Shown here: in pieces, positions 48,903-57,482 of the stretch | Layout of the letters: every line of letters begins with the position of its first letter | Numbering within the stretch: position 1 is the stretch's first letter | Origin: Flavobacterium magnum | GTDB taxonomy: Bacteria > Bacteroidota > Bacteroidia > Flavobacteriales > Flavobacteriaceae | Reading direction: 5' to 3' | Assembly (NCBI RefSeq): GCF_003055625.1 | Contig: NZ_CP028811.1 | Span: 2,046,001-2,110,000 of the forward strand | Length of the DNA: 64,000 nt | Notes under the pieces: generated by a model | Told to the model about the DNA's origin: nothing | What the model saw: the letters and a program-made list of their open reading frames with translations, nothing else | The model's database searches: none | Translations under genes and position numbers: made by a program

Positions 48903-50900
48903 TCAGTTCTTTTTTGCGGTTTTTTTCTTTGTCGCCTTGAGGTCATTTCCTTTAATCGTGTAGTGCCAGGTCAGTGCCATGTAACGGTTGTAGTCGTCAG
49001 TAAGCGGACTGCTATTGAGGCGGCTTTCGCCAAACGTACGCAGGTTGATCCGCTCGATTTTCGCTTCTTTCGGGAAATAATAGATTTCGTCCGGCACGAC
49101 CATCTTGTCGAGTCCGAAAGCCTTGTTCTTTGATTTGTCGTAAAGCGAAGTCCCGAAACTGTAATATTTAAAACCTTTTGGCGCGATCATTTCAATCAAT
49201 GTAGGCATGATGTCGACATGACTTCCCGGCGTGCGGTTAACGGATTTCGGGATGGATTTCCCGTACATGATAAACGATACCGACGACTTCTCGTAGAGGT
49301 TCGGGTTGTGGTTGATGAAGCGCCTGCCATAATGGTCGCCTGTAAAGCAAAACAGTCCGTCGCCGTATTTCTTTTCAGCCGAATCCACAAAAGCGCCAAT
49401 CGCTTTGTCACCATACCACAGGTGGCCCATTTCCTTCATGGTCATTCCGCCATCGTAATATTTCCTTACGCTGGCAGGGAAATCCGCTTCCGTATGGTAC
49501 GGGAATCCTTTGCCATAAATATCAATCGCGTAAGGCGGATGATAACTTGACGTCAGGATTACATTGAGCGAGTTTTTGGCAGGATTGGTGTTTTTCAACA
49601 CCAGGTTAAAAAGCTTTTCGTCTTCGATACCCCAATCGCCTGAATCAGACTTCCCGCCGGCGTCCACACCTGAAAATATCCGGTCTACACCCTGATATTT
49701 GCAGAAATCACCGATATTTTCCCATGACAGGAATCCGCCGTAAAATAAATTGGTCTCATATCCCAGTTTCTTAAACTGCCTGAAAATCGAGGTTTCAAAA
49801 GGTTCGTTGACCGTTCCGAGCTGGCTGATGTTCACCCCGCAGTGCGGTACATCGGTCACGATGGCGCCAAACGAATCAAAAGTGGCATTGGCTGCCGGAA
49901 GGAAATCGGTAAACTGGGTACCGTTAGCGGCGATGCGGCTGAGATTTTCCGAAAATTTAAACGGTTTGTATTTGTCCATTAACGGCCACGAATCATAACT
50001 TTCCATAACGATGAGGAAAATATGTTTCGGTTTTTCTACCGTTGGGCCCTGTGCGGTTTTCTCAAGCAGGTCGGTAACTTTAGCCTGCGGAAAATCCATC
50101 CTGAATTGCGCCTCGCTTAGAAACGGGTTTTTCCCGTCGAGGAGGTTAAGCTCATTAAAATCCTCCAGCGCGTATTTAAAGGACCGGAACGGATTGACGA
50201 TCGTCTTGTTCAAAAAAGCGTCTTTGGAAACCCCTGCCCATTTCCTGATGGCCGGAACCGATGAAAACGACCCGCGCAGGCTGCACACGAAAAGCGCGAT
50301 GACCAAAACGACAAGAATGGGGCGGCTGTATTTGAAGCGGACCTGCCGAAGCCGTCGGAAAATAAAATCCCGCCGTTCGGAATAGGCCAGTATCACGATG
50401 CCTGCACCGATGACGATTATAAAGGTCGCCATATTCAGTAACGGATGGTACTCATCGGCCATCAGCGTTTTGGCCACTGCCTTCTGGTCATCGTATAAAG
50501 CGAGGAACAGGAAATTGTTGAACTGGTCGTGGTATTCCTGGAAGTAGCCGATCGTAATGATGCAGATGATCGTGGAAAGGATTACAAAAAGGATTTGCGT
50601 AATTTTCCGGCTGATGATTGCGGGGCGGAATTTGTCGAACGGTGCGAAAATCAGCAGCAGCAAAAACGGGAGCATCAGAAAATAGCCCATGACGGTGCAG
50701 TCAAAACTGAAACCGGACGACAACGCCTTGAATATCTCGCCGCCATCTGCGGCAGCACTCAGTTGTTTCCTGAAAATAAAAATGAATGTAATCCTGAAAA
50801 GCGTAAAGAAAACAATTCCGAAAAACCAAAAGAACACCTGGTTGCCCAGCTCTTTAAGGAAATTTTGCCATTTCTGGGTTTTGTCCATACGAAGATGCAT
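48903..50900 (-). CDS. LTA synthase family sulfatase-like membrane protein
   Basis: A 665-residue membrane enzyme (a start at 50888 is also possible). Five N-terminal hydrophobic segments (about 15-235) precede a sulfatase-type catalytic domain. Metal-binding and nucleophile motifs are visible: LIVMESYDSWP, FLPAANATFDSF (Thr nucleophile region) and CFTGDHYGRRF. In Gram-positives such enzymes make lipoteichoic acid; in Bacteroidota they more probably transfer phosphoglycerol or phosphoethanolamine to glycans or lipid A. The neighbouring glycosyltransferases fit this. It starts 60 bp after the GT2 gene and ends 2 bp before the YrdC gene. Confidence 0.93.
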   Translation of the reverse strand: MHLRMDKTQKWQNFLKELGNQVFFWFFGIVFFTLFRITFIFIFRKQLSAAADGGEIFKALSSGFSFDCTVMGYFLMLPFLLLLIFAPFDKFRPAIISRKITQILFVILSTIICIITIGYFQEYHDQFNNFLFLALYDDQKAVAKTLMADEYHPLLNMATFIIVIGAGIVILAYSERRDFIFRRLRQVRFKYSRPILVVLVIALFVCSLRGSFSSVPAIRKWAGVSKDAFLNKTIVNPFRSFKYALEDFNELNLLDGKNPFLSEAQFRMDFPQAKVTDLLEKTAQGPTVEKPKHIFLIVMESYDSWPLMDKYKPFKFSENLSRIAANGTQFTDFLPAANATFDSFGAIVTDVPHCGVNISQLGTVNEPFETSIFRQFKKLGYETNLFYGGFLSWENIGDFCKYQGVDRIFSGVDAGGKSDSGDWGIEDEKLFNLVLKNTNPAKNSLNVILTSSYHPPYAIDIYGKGFPYHTEADFPASVRKYYDGGMTMKEMGHLWYGDKAIGAFVDSAEKKYGDGLFCFTGDHYGRRFINHNPNLYEKSSVSFIMYGKSIPKSVNRTPGSHVDIMPTLIEMIAPKGFKYYSFGTSLYDKSKNKAFGLDKMVVPDEIYYFPKEAKIERINLRTFGESRLNSSPLTDDYNRYMALTWHYTIKGNDLKATKKKTAKKN

Positions 50901-50960
50901 TTGTAAAGCTGCGAATTTACGATAAAAATTCCTTTAACAAATTGTAAATCCCCACTATAA

Positions 50961-51881
50961 TTAGGACTGTATCCGCTGCTGGTGCCTGATTGACGAGGCC
51001 ATCGGCGGCCCGAGCGTGATGAGCTTAAACAGCAGTTTAAAATGTTTGGGATTGAAGATGGCCTTGAGCAGGAAAACAAACACAAAGAAGGTTTTCAACA
51101 GCGCATAACTGAAAAATCCGTGGTTTTTGCGCACGATGTAAAGGTGCGAGACTTTAAGCTCGATTTTTTTTGTATAACCCAGGTTCGTGCTTGCCCCGTT
51201 GATGTGTACATAATCAATCGACGGGAAGAAAATCGTCTTCAAGCCATTGTTAAGCAGCCTTTTGCAAATGTCCATTTCCTCGAAATAGAGAAAAATATTG
51301 GTATCGAATCCGCCAATTGCGTTGAAATGCTCCGCCTTGAACAGCATGAAACTGCCGACGACATAGTCTGTCCGGACGGGTGCGGTATACGATTGATGCC
51401 TTTTGGCCTTATTCGGATGCAGTTTTTCGTAAAGCCAATACCCGAAAAACCGGGTGCTGAACGTGTCAAAGTGACCAAAAGCCACCTGTTTCCGTTTGTC
51501 GGAAAAAATCGGTTGGATGCCGATCACGCCGGTATCCGGGTGGGTGTCAAAATATTGGAGCAACGGCGTGAACGAGTCGGCCAGCAGTTCGACATCATTG
51601 TTGATGAACGCAAGGTAATCACCCTGCGCAAATTGTACGCCGAACATATTTCCTGATGCAAACCCGGTGTTGATCCTGCTGCGTATCAACCTGATGCGGT
51701 CGTTGTGCAGCGCATTCAATTTCTGCTCAAGGTCGAGAAAGTCGTCTTTTTTGGACGCGTTGTCGACCACGATGATTTCGTACCGGATGGCGGCGGGCGT
51801 GGTCTCAATAATAGAAACGACGCAATTGTAGGTTAAAAGCGAGGTGTTGTAATTGATTATGACTACCGAAACATCCATCAT
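50961..51881 (-). CDS. Glycosyltransferase family 2 (rhamnosyltransferase-like)
   Basis: A 306-residue GT-A fold glycosyltransferase. The nucleotide-binding start is VSVVIINYNTSLLTYNCV, the metal-binding motif is YLAFINNDVELLADS, and the acceptor-binding segment is IGGFDTNIFLYFEEMDICKR, typical of WsaF/RfbF-type rhamnosyltransferases. A C-terminal hydrophobic stretch (about 265-295) may anchor it to the membrane. It begins 5 bp after the stop of the other GT2 gene, so the pair is co-transcribed, and it precedes the LTA-synthase-like gene by 60 bp. The sugar is unknown. Confidence 0.92.
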   Translation of the reverse strand: MMDVSVVIINYNTSLLTYNCVVSIIETTPAAIRYEIIVVDNASKKDDFLDLEQKLNALHNDRIRLIRSRINTGFASGNMFGVQFAQGDYLAFINNDVELLADSFTPLLQYFDTHPDTGVIGIQPIFSDKRKQVAFGHFDTFSTRFFGYWLYEKLHPNKAKRHQSYTAPVRTDYVVGSFMLFKAEHFNAIGGFDTNIFLYFEEMDICKRLLNNGLKTIFFPSIDYVHINGASTNLGYTKKIELKVSHLYIVRKNHGFFSYALLKTFFVFVFLLKAIFNPKHFKLLFKLITLGPPMASSIRHQQRIQS

Positions 51882-51886
51882 GCTGT

Positions 51887-52666
51887 TTATTTTGAAGCCC
51901 CCTGGTACAGGCGGCGCAATTCCTTATAGCGCTGCGATACGCTGAGCGCATTGAGGTAACAGATGATGATGCCCTTCTTGCCGTCGAGGATGCCGAGCCT
52001 GACAAGGTATTGGTACAGGAAATTGTATGCTGAATGTCCCAGGTAATGAAATACGGTCGGCTTGAAACCGGAACGGAACTTCTCCATCGCCTTGAGCTTG
52101 CCGTACGCAATCATTTTGGTTTTATAGGATTCATAATCCGAATAGGAGTAATGGATCAATTTGTTTTTAAAAACCGCGATGCGCCCATCGACATCGAGCT
52201 TTTCGTGCACCAGGCGCTTGGCCGTATAATGCGCCTTATCTTTCCGGAATAACCTGAAAATCCTATCAGTCTGCCAGCCGCTGAAGTGGAGCTGCCTGTT
52301 TTTGAAAAAGAATTTCCGGTAAAAAAGATACGCGCTGATCTCGTTGTCGTTGCGGTTTACCGTATCGATGATTTCTTGTTTGAGTTCCGGCGTGAGCCGC
52401 TCGTCGGCATCGATAAAAAGGATCCAGTCATTCTTGGCCTGGCTGATGGCGAAGTTGCGCTGGCTGGTGAAATTTTCAAATTTATTCTCTATAAAGCGGA
52501 CGTTCGGGAAAGATGCTGAAATGGCTTTGGTATTGTCTGTACTATAGGAATCCACTACGATGACTTCTTCTGCGAAGTCGAGGTCACTCAACAATTCCTT
52601 CATGTGTGCCTCTTCATTTAACGTGATGATAAGAACCGATATGTTTGTTTGCGGCTTAAATTCCAT
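51887..52666 (-). CDS. Glycosyltransferase family 2 (WaaE/KdtX-like)
   Basis: A 259-residue glycosyltransferase with NISVLIITLNEEAHMKELLS at the start, DSYSTDNTKAIS and the metal motif ILFIDADERLTPELKQ. The downstream stretch with GWQTDRIFRLFRKDKA and a tyrosine-rich region is close to the WaaE/KdtX LPS-core enzymes. It probably adds one sugar to a lipid A core or surface glycan at the inner membrane. It is the first gene of an operon with a promoter at 52685-52713, followed by the second GT2. The gap to the divergent GT2 gene is 149 bp. Confidence 0.92.
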   Translation of the reverse strand: MEFKPQTNISVLIITLNEEAHMKELLSDLDFAEEVIVVDSYSTDNTKAISASFPNVRFIENKFENFTSQRNFAISQAKNDWILFIDADERLTPELKQEIIDTVNRNDNEISAYLFYRKFFFKNRQLHFSGWQTDRIFRLFRKDKAHYTAKRLVHEKLDVDGRIAVFKNKLIHYSYSDYESYKTKMIAYGKLKAMEKFRSGFKPTVFHYLGHSAYNFLYQYLVRLGILDGKKGIIICYLNALSVSQRYKELRRLYQGASK

Positions 52667-52684
52667 TCAATATTAAATATTCAA

Positions 52685-52713
52685 CAAATATAATTTATTT
52701 ACTATTTTTGCAA
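52685..52713 (-). promoter_or_regulatory. Promoter of the GT2 operon
   Basis: Minus-strand TTG (52713-52711), 18-bp spacer, TATATTTG (52692-52685): a full match to the group consensus, 18 bp before the ATG at 52666. On the other strand a TATTTTTG (52703-52710) may serve the divergent GT2. Confidence 0.7.
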
Positions 52714-52745
52714 AGGTTTAATTCAAAAAAAACTCAAAATAGCGC

Positions 52746-52794
52746 GGTTTTTCAGGCTCCAACGGAATTTATGTATATTCGTTGCTGAAAAACC
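52746..52794 (+). promoter_or_regulatory. Long inverted repeat in the leader of the divergent GT2 gene
   Basis: GGTTTTTCAG (52746-52755) pairs exactly with CTGAAAAACC (52785-52794), and inner CAACGGAA/TTCGTTG segments extend the stem with a bulge. The 49-nt structure lies 21 bp before the ATG at 52816, so it would sit in the mRNA leader and may act on translation. It could also be a recombination remnant. Confidence 0.55.
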
Positions 52795-52815
52795 AAACCG
52801 AACCCCGACCGGCCT

Positions 52816-53640
52816 ATGAAGATAACTGTTGTCATAAGTACTTACAATGCAGAGAAATGGCTTGAGAAAGTCCTGATTGGCTACAGCAACCAGTCTTACC
52901 GCGATTTTGAAGTGATTGTCGCAGATGACGGTTCGAGGGAATCTACCAAAAACCTGATCGACGGTTATGCATTGACATATCCGGTACCCTTGCGCCACAT
53001 CTGGCATGAGGATAAAGGCTACCGCAGGCAGGAAATCCTGAACATCGCCATTATGGAAGCTGCGCACGGATACATCATCATGACCGATGGCGATTGCATT
53101 CCGCGTAAGGATTTTGTGGCAGTTCACGCCGCTTACGCAGAGAAAGGCCGTTTTCTTTCCGGCGGTTATTGCAAGCTTAATATGAAGGTCAGCGAGGAAA
53201 TCAACGGCGACGACATTCTTTCCGGTCGCTGTTTCAATGTAAAATGGCTGAAGACGAAAGGCAAACTGGGTTTTTCGCAAACGCTGAAGCTGTCCTCTAA
53301 CGGACTCCTGGGCAACATTCTCGATACCGTCACGCCTACAAATCCGTCGTTTAATAATTGTAATTCTTCCGGCTTCCGCGAGGATATGATTGCAATCAAC
53401 GGTTATGACGAGCGGATGAAATATGGTGGTCCGGACAGGGAGTTCGGTGAAAGGCTGGAAAATTTCGGTGTCAAGGGGATGCAAATCCGCCATAAGGCCG
53501 TGTGCCTGCATCTTGACCATGCGCGCAGCTATAAAACGCCGGAATCCCTGGCGGCGAACCTCGCAATCCGGAAAGAGGTGAGGGACAGAAAGTTGTCATG
53601 GACGCCTTTCGGAATTATCAAAGGCGAACGAAACGGCTAA
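52816..53640 (+). CDS. Glycosyltransferase family 2 with GT7-like C-terminus
   Basis: A 274-residue glycosyltransferase. N-terminal ITVVISTYNAEKWLEKVLIG and EVIVADDGSRESTK bind the nucleotide sugar; the metal motif is IIMTDGDCIPRKDF. The C-terminal half, GFREDMIAINGYDERMKYGG followed by DREFGERLENFGVKG, resembles the galactosyltransferase-type (GT7-C) acceptor region. It is transcribed divergently from the GT2 operon, with an inverted repeat in its leader. Its stop codon overlaps the end of the convergent GT9 gene by 4 bp. The sugar is unknown. Confidence 0.92.
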   Translation: MKITVVISTYNAEKWLEKVLIGYSNQSYRDFEVIVADDGSRESTKNLIDGYALTYPVPLRHIWHEDKGYRRQEILNIAIMEAAHGYIIMTDGDCIPRKDFVAVHAAYAEKGRFLSGGYCKLNMKVSEEINGDDILSGRCFNVKWLKTKGKLGFSQTLKLSSNGLLGNILDTVTPTNPSFNNCNSSGFREDMIAINGYDERMKYGGPDREFGERLENFGVKGMQIRHKAVCLHLDHARSYKTPESLAANLAIRKEVRDRKLSWTPFGIIKGERNG

Positions 53641-54734
53641 AACCGGTCGAGATAATCACCCAGCACCGGAATAATCAACTCCGGCTGGTACTCCAGGTAT
53701 AATTCCTTCGCCTGTTTTTTCATTTCTTTTGGCGATTTCGCGCCGTATAGCTCCGGTTTAAAGTCTTTGAGATGTACTGAGACGTTTGTTGTTCCGTCTT
53801 CAAATGAACTCCACGCTTCCTTTTTGATCCAGGTTGAAAACACCGTAAACGTTGGAACACCGATAGCCTTCGCCATATTGACCGCGCCCCCCTCATTGCC
53901 GATCAGCGCCCTGCAATGGTATGTGATTGAGAGGAATTCGCGGATGCTTCCCGGCACCACATCCAGGCGGATTTGACGCTGCGTTTGCGGCAGGCACAGG
54001 CTGTAAATCGTTTTGGCCTCTTCGCTTTGTGAAGGCATGTAGTTAAAAAGCAGCACGGCGCCCGTTCTTGCAACAATAAAATCCAACAACTTCGCCATGT
54101 AGGGGAATGGATACGTCTTGTTGTCGCCACTGCCCAACACCCCGATCATGAAAATATTTCCGGAAGTAACCTGATGCCGCTCAAGGATTTTTTTCCCGTT
54201 TTCGATTTCGGCCTCCGTCAACCAGATTTTCGGCCTGATGTCGGCAGTCGCGCCAGGCGCTAAGAGATTCAGCAGGTTCATGCGGTTTTCCAGGGCGGTC
54301 CCGGCGTTGGTCAGCGGCGCGGGAATTTCCCTGACTGTCTGCGTATAAAGGAAACGGGTGTATTTTTTATAAAAGCCCAGTTTGACTTTCGCTCCTGAAA
54401 ACAGCACGATCAGGTTGCTTTCGGTTTTTCCGTAAGCGTCGATGACGATGTCGTATTGCTGCCTCCTTAGCCTCAGGGCGAAACCGAGCAGCGCCATTTT
54501 GCTTTTCCTGTATCGGTCATCGAATAAAACGACGTGGTCGATATTCGGGTTGTTCAGGATGACCGGCTGCGTGAACGGATAGATGAGGTAATCCACCCGG
54601 GCATCAGGATATCGCTGCTTCAGGTTGTTACAAATGATGCTCGTCGCCAGCACGTCACCGATCATCTTCTGCTGGATCACAAGAATTTTAAGTTTGTCTG
54701 CCGATAAGCCGTTATGCCCGGGAAGCTGCGCCAT
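53637..54734 (-). CDS. Glycosyltransferase family 9 (heptosyltransferase-like)
   Basis: A 365-residue protein of the GT9 (ADP-heptose:LPS heptosyltransferase) family. The first ATG is at 54734; the longer frame starts at a TTG. It begins with LKILVIQQKMIGDVLATSII, the family start, and contains IDAYGKTESNLIVLFSGAKV, FMIGVLGSGDNKTYPFPYMA in the second domain and LIGNEGGAVNMAKAIGVPTF near the acceptor/donor site. It probably adds a heptose or related sugar to the LPS core at the inner membrane. It is on the strand opposite the neighbouring GT2 and lies 75 bp after the DapD gene. Confidence 0.93.
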   Translation of the reverse strand: MAQLPGHNGLSADKLKILVIQQKMIGDVLATSIICNNLKQRYPDARVDYLIYPFTQPVILNNPNIDHVVLFDDRYRKSKMALLGFALRLRRQQYDIVIDAYGKTESNLIVLFSGAKVKLGFYKKYTRFLYTQTVREIPAPLTNAGTALENRMNLLNLLAPGATADIRPKIWLTEAEIENGKKILERHQVTSGNIFMIGVLGSGDNKTYPFPYMAKLLDFIVARTGAVLLFNYMPSQSEEAKTIYSLCLPQTQRQIRLDVVPGSIREFLSITYHCRALIGNEGGAVNMAKAIGVPTFTVFSTWIKKEAWSSFEDGTTNVSVHLKDFKPELYGAKSPKEMKKQAKELYLEYQPELIIPVLGDYLDRF

Positions 54735-54809
54735 TTGGTGTTTCAATGTTTTCTGTAAGATAGTTCTCCGAATGATTGTCTTGAAAGTGTGTCAGGGTAC
54801 GATTGGCTG

Positions 54810-55625
54810 TCAGACGGCCACATCGTATTCCCTCAGCGCATCATTCAGGCTGGTCTTTAAATCTGTTGAAGGTTTTCTCCTGCCGATAATCAATGCACAG
54901 GGCACCTGGAACGCGCCTGCGGCAAATTGCTTCGTATAACTGCCTGGAATCACAACCGATCTCGCTGGCACGATCCCTTTCATTTCTACAGGAGTTTCGC
55001 CGGTCACATCGATGATTTTGGTCGACGCGGTGAGGCATACATTGGCTCCGAGTACGGCTTCGGTTTCAACGCGTACGCCTTCCACCACGATACAACGCGA
55101 CCCGATGAACGCGCCATCTTCGATAATTACCGGGGCTGCCTGTAACGGCTCGAGCACGCCGCCTATGCCGACACCGCCGCTCAGGTGCACATTTTTACCG
55201 ATTTGCGCGCAGCTTCCTACCGTAGCCCAGGTGTCAACCATAGTCCCCTCGTCAACATAGGCACCGATATTGACATAACTGGGCATTAGTATAACGCCTT
55301 TAGAAATGTATGCGCCATGCCGGGCTACCGCATTCGGCACCACGCGGATGCCTTTTTCCGCATAATTACGTTTCAGCGGCATTTTATCGTGGTACTCAAA
55401 AATACCCGCTTCAAGCGTTTCCATTTTCTGGATTGGGAAATACATGACAACGGCTTTTTTCACCCATTCGTTTACCTGCCATCCGTCGGCAGCGGGTTCA
55501 GCAACGCGCAGTGTTCCGGCGTCAAGCCGTTCAATCACTTCGCGGATTGCATGTTGGGTTTCTGGATTTTGCAACTGGGAACGGTCGTTCCAGGCGGCTT
55601 CGATAGTGGTTTGGAGGGATGTCAT
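54810..55625 (-). CDS. dapD: 2,3,4,5-tetrahydropyridine-2,6-dicarboxylate N-succinyltransferase
   Basis: A 271-residue left-handed beta-helix acyltransferase of the DapD family. It uses succinyl-CoA in the lysine and meso-diaminopimelate pathway, so it feeds both protein and peptidoglycan synthesis. Hexapeptide repeats are seen from about residue 100 onward (VILMPSYVNIGAYVDEGTMV, VHLSGGVGIGGVLEPLQAAP, GAFIGSRCIVVEGVRV). A trimeric enzyme is expected. It lies 75 bp upstream of the GT9 gene, and a minus-strand TAACTTTG box is at 55664-55657. No other DAP-pathway gene is in the window. Confidence 0.96.
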   Translation of the reverse strand: MTSLQTTIEAAWNDRSQLQNPETQHAIREVIERLDAGTLRVAEPAADGWQVNEWVKKAVVMYFPIQKMETLEAGIFEYHDKMPLKRNYAEKGIRVVPNAVARHGAYISKGVILMPSYVNIGAYVDEGTMVDTWATVGSCAQIGKNVHLSGGVGIGGVLEPLQAAPVIIEDGAFIGSRCIVVEGVRVETEAVLGANVCLTASTKIIDVTGETPVEMKGIVPARSVVIPGSYTKQFAAGAFQVPCALIIGRRKPSTDLKTSLNDALREYDVAV

Positions 55626-55773
55626 TTTTATTAAAAAAGGTTGAAGATACAGGATTCAAAGTTAAATAAAAATGATGCGAATTGACCTATCGTATTTCGT
55701 AAATTATGCCTCCCGGGTTGCGGGCTAAAGCTTTTTTATTATTTTAGTGCCATTAACCAACAACCCGATTATT

Positions 55774-56301
55774 ATGAAAATACTTAAGAAAATACTACTG
55801 GTGATTGCAGTATTGGCAGGACTATTGCTTGTTGTCGCCGCGTTTCTCCCCGCACATTATACGGTGGTGAAGACCGGTGAGGTAAACCGCCCCAAACAGC
55901 AGGTTTTCGATTACATAAAATCATTGAAGAATCAGGAACAGTTCAGTGTCTGGGTGATGAAGGACTCGAAAATCCAATTGGTGTACACAGGCGTTGACGG
56001 AACGGTTGGATCGTCAGTATCCTGGAAAAGCGAGGAGATGGGTGAGGGAAGCCAGACGATTGCTGCGTTGTCCGATAATAAGGTGGATATAGACCTGAAT
56101 TTCATCAAGCCGATGCAGGACCAGCCTAAAGCGTCAATGCAGGTTGACGAGGTGGATGCGGGACGCAGCAAAATCACCTACACCTTTTCCGGCGATGCGC
56201 CTTACCCGGTGGGCCGCCTGATGTCAATTATCGGAAGGCAATTCATTGGAGACGCCTACGAGCAAAACCTTACCAATATTAAGAAGAATCTTGAAAAATA
56301 G
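55774..56301 (+). CDS. SRPBCC (polyketide cyclase/START-like) membrane-anchored protein
   Basis: From the ATG at 55774 the protein has 175 residues. An N-terminal hydrophobic segment (KILLVIAVLAGLLLVVAAFL) likely anchors it in the membrane or acts as an uncleaved signal. The rest fits the SRPBCC helix-grip fold: VVKTGEVNRPKQQVFDYIKS, then KIQLVYTGVDGTVGSSVSWK and a C-terminal helix GRQFIGDAYEQNLTNIKKNL. These folds bind hydrophobic ligands such as lipids. The function is unknown. It stands alone between dapD and the acyltransferase, with a terminator. Confidence 0.88.
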   Translation: MKILKKILLVIAVLAGLLLVVAAFLPAHYTVVKTGEVNRPKQQVFDYIKSLKNQEQFSVWVMKDSKIQLVYTGVDGTVGSSVSWKSEEMGEGSQTIAALSDNKVDIDLNFIKPMQDQPKASMQVDEVDAGRSKITYTFSGDAPYPVGRLMSIIGRQFIGDAYEQNLTNIKKNLEK

Positions 56302-56302
56302 A

Positions 56303-56332
56303 AAAACGCGGGCTTCAAACCCGCTTTTTTTT
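56303..56332 (+). terminator. Terminator after the SRPBCC gene
   Basis: GCGGG (56308-56312) and CCCGC (56320-56324) with a 7-nt loop, preceded by A residues and followed by eight T. It begins 2 bp after the stop codon. Confidence 0.8.
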
Positions 56333-56358
56333 GTCCATAACCAAAAAATCATCGAAAC

Positions 56359-57456
56359 TTGAAGCCTCCCCGCGCGCAGGACGGTCAAAAAATACGGAGC
56401 CTTGACGCACTGCGTGGCGTGCTGGCGCTGATGGTGCTGTTCAGCCATGTCAACCTGATCAGGCTTTATTTCCGCGGAAATACGCTGTACGACCTGCCGG
56501 CGGTGTACCATCTGGGTCGGGTGGCCCTTGTCGGTTTTTTTGTGCTCAGCGGCTACCTGATTACGTTCAGCATACTGAAAAAAATGAAAAGCGGTGGGTG
56601 GGATTTTTGGCGCTTTTACAGGGCCAGGATGCTGCGGATCTGGCCGTTGTATTATGTCGTGATTTTGTTGGCGATATTTGTGCTGCCACATGTCCCGGCA
56701 TTGCAGTTCACGCTTCCGCCTGCTGCGACTAATGCCCACGAGGCTCCGGAATACATGAAGTATTATCTGCTGTTCCTCCCGCAAATCCCATCGTTTCAAC
56801 GCGTGATCCTGCCTTTCGCAGAACCTACCTGGTCAATCGGCGTAGAAGAACTGTTTTATATAATCATCCCGTTGGCCGTATTTTTTTCAAGGCGGAAACT
56901 CGCACAGTTACTGTTGGTGTTCCTCGTCGCCTACTTTGCAATCAAGTATATATTGATTTGTATTCCGTGGCCATCCGCAGGATTGCTCCACAAACTGATG
57001 CACTTCTACCGGTACGACTGTATTGCGCTGGGCTGCCTCGCGGGTGTCATGCATTTTAACAACAGCAGATGGTTTAGTCAGATCAGCACCAAACACCTGT
57101 TGGCTGTGGGAATTCCCGTGCTGGTTTACTTTTTCAGCATGGGTCGGAAGAGCCTTGAGTATTTTCCCTTTGCAATTTATTTTGTGGTCATTGTCGCTTT
57201 TTTGGTGAATAAAAACCACGTTATCAGGAGTCCGGGATGGCTGGTGTATCTCGGTACGATCTCGTACAGCTTCTACCTCACACATGAAATTGCAATAGTT
57301 TTCCTTGTCAACAAAGGGATCGACACCATCTCAATGCCGCTGATGTATTTACTCTCACTGGGAAGCACGATAGCGCTGGCTTCGGGTTTTTATTTTGCGG
57401 TCGAAAAACCTTTCATGACCTGGCGCGCAAGGCTTGACCGGAAAGATGCGCATTAA
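56359..57456 (+). CDS. Acyltransferase family 3 membrane protein
   Basis: A 365-residue multi-pass membrane acyltransferase (OafA/YrhL type). The N-terminal SLDALRGVLALMVLFSHV carries the family's conserved R and H, followed by RARMLRIWPLYYVVI and the EPTWSIGVEELFYIIIPL motif. About ten hydrophobic segments follow. It probably O-acetylates a surface polysaccharide or lipid. The first codon is TTG at 56359; no upstream ATG is in frame and the next internal ATG would remove the first motif, so TTG is preferred. It follows the SRPBCC terminator and converges on the FN3 lipoprotein gene. Confidence 0.92.
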   Translation: MKPPRAQDGQKIRSLDALRGVLALMVLFSHVNLIRLYFRGNTLYDLPAVYHLGRVALVGFFVLSGYLITFSILKKMKSGGWDFWRFYRARMLRIWPLYYVVILLAIFVLPHVPALQFTLPPAATNAHEAPEYMKYYLLFLPQIPSFQRVILPFAEPTWSIGVEELFYIIIPLAVFFSRRKLAQLLLVFLVAYFAIKYILICIPWPSAGLLHKLMHFYRYDCIALGCLAGVMHFNNSRWFSQISTKHLLAVGIPVLVYFFSMGRKSLEYFPFAIYFVVIVAFLVNKNHVIRSPGWLVYLGTISYSFYLTHEIAIVFLVNKGIDTISMPLMYLLSLGSTIALASGFYFAVEKPFMTWRARLDRKDAH

Positions 57457-57477
57457 AAAAAGCAGCCGAAGCTGCTT
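57455..57477 (-). terminator. Terminator between the acyltransferase and FN3 lipoprotein genes
   Basis: AAGCAGC (57460-57466) and GCTGCTT (57471-57477) form a perfect 7-bp stem with a CGAA tetraloop. The adjoining A run on the plus strand becomes a U run on the minus strand, so it best ends the minus-strand transcript. Confidence 0.75.
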
Positions 57478-57482
57478 ATAAT

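Noticed and set aside
52723..53520. 265-codon frame antisense to the GT2 gene at 52816
   Set aside because: The plus-strand frame carries all glycosyltransferase motifs; the antisense product is low in family-like features and covers the promoter region too.
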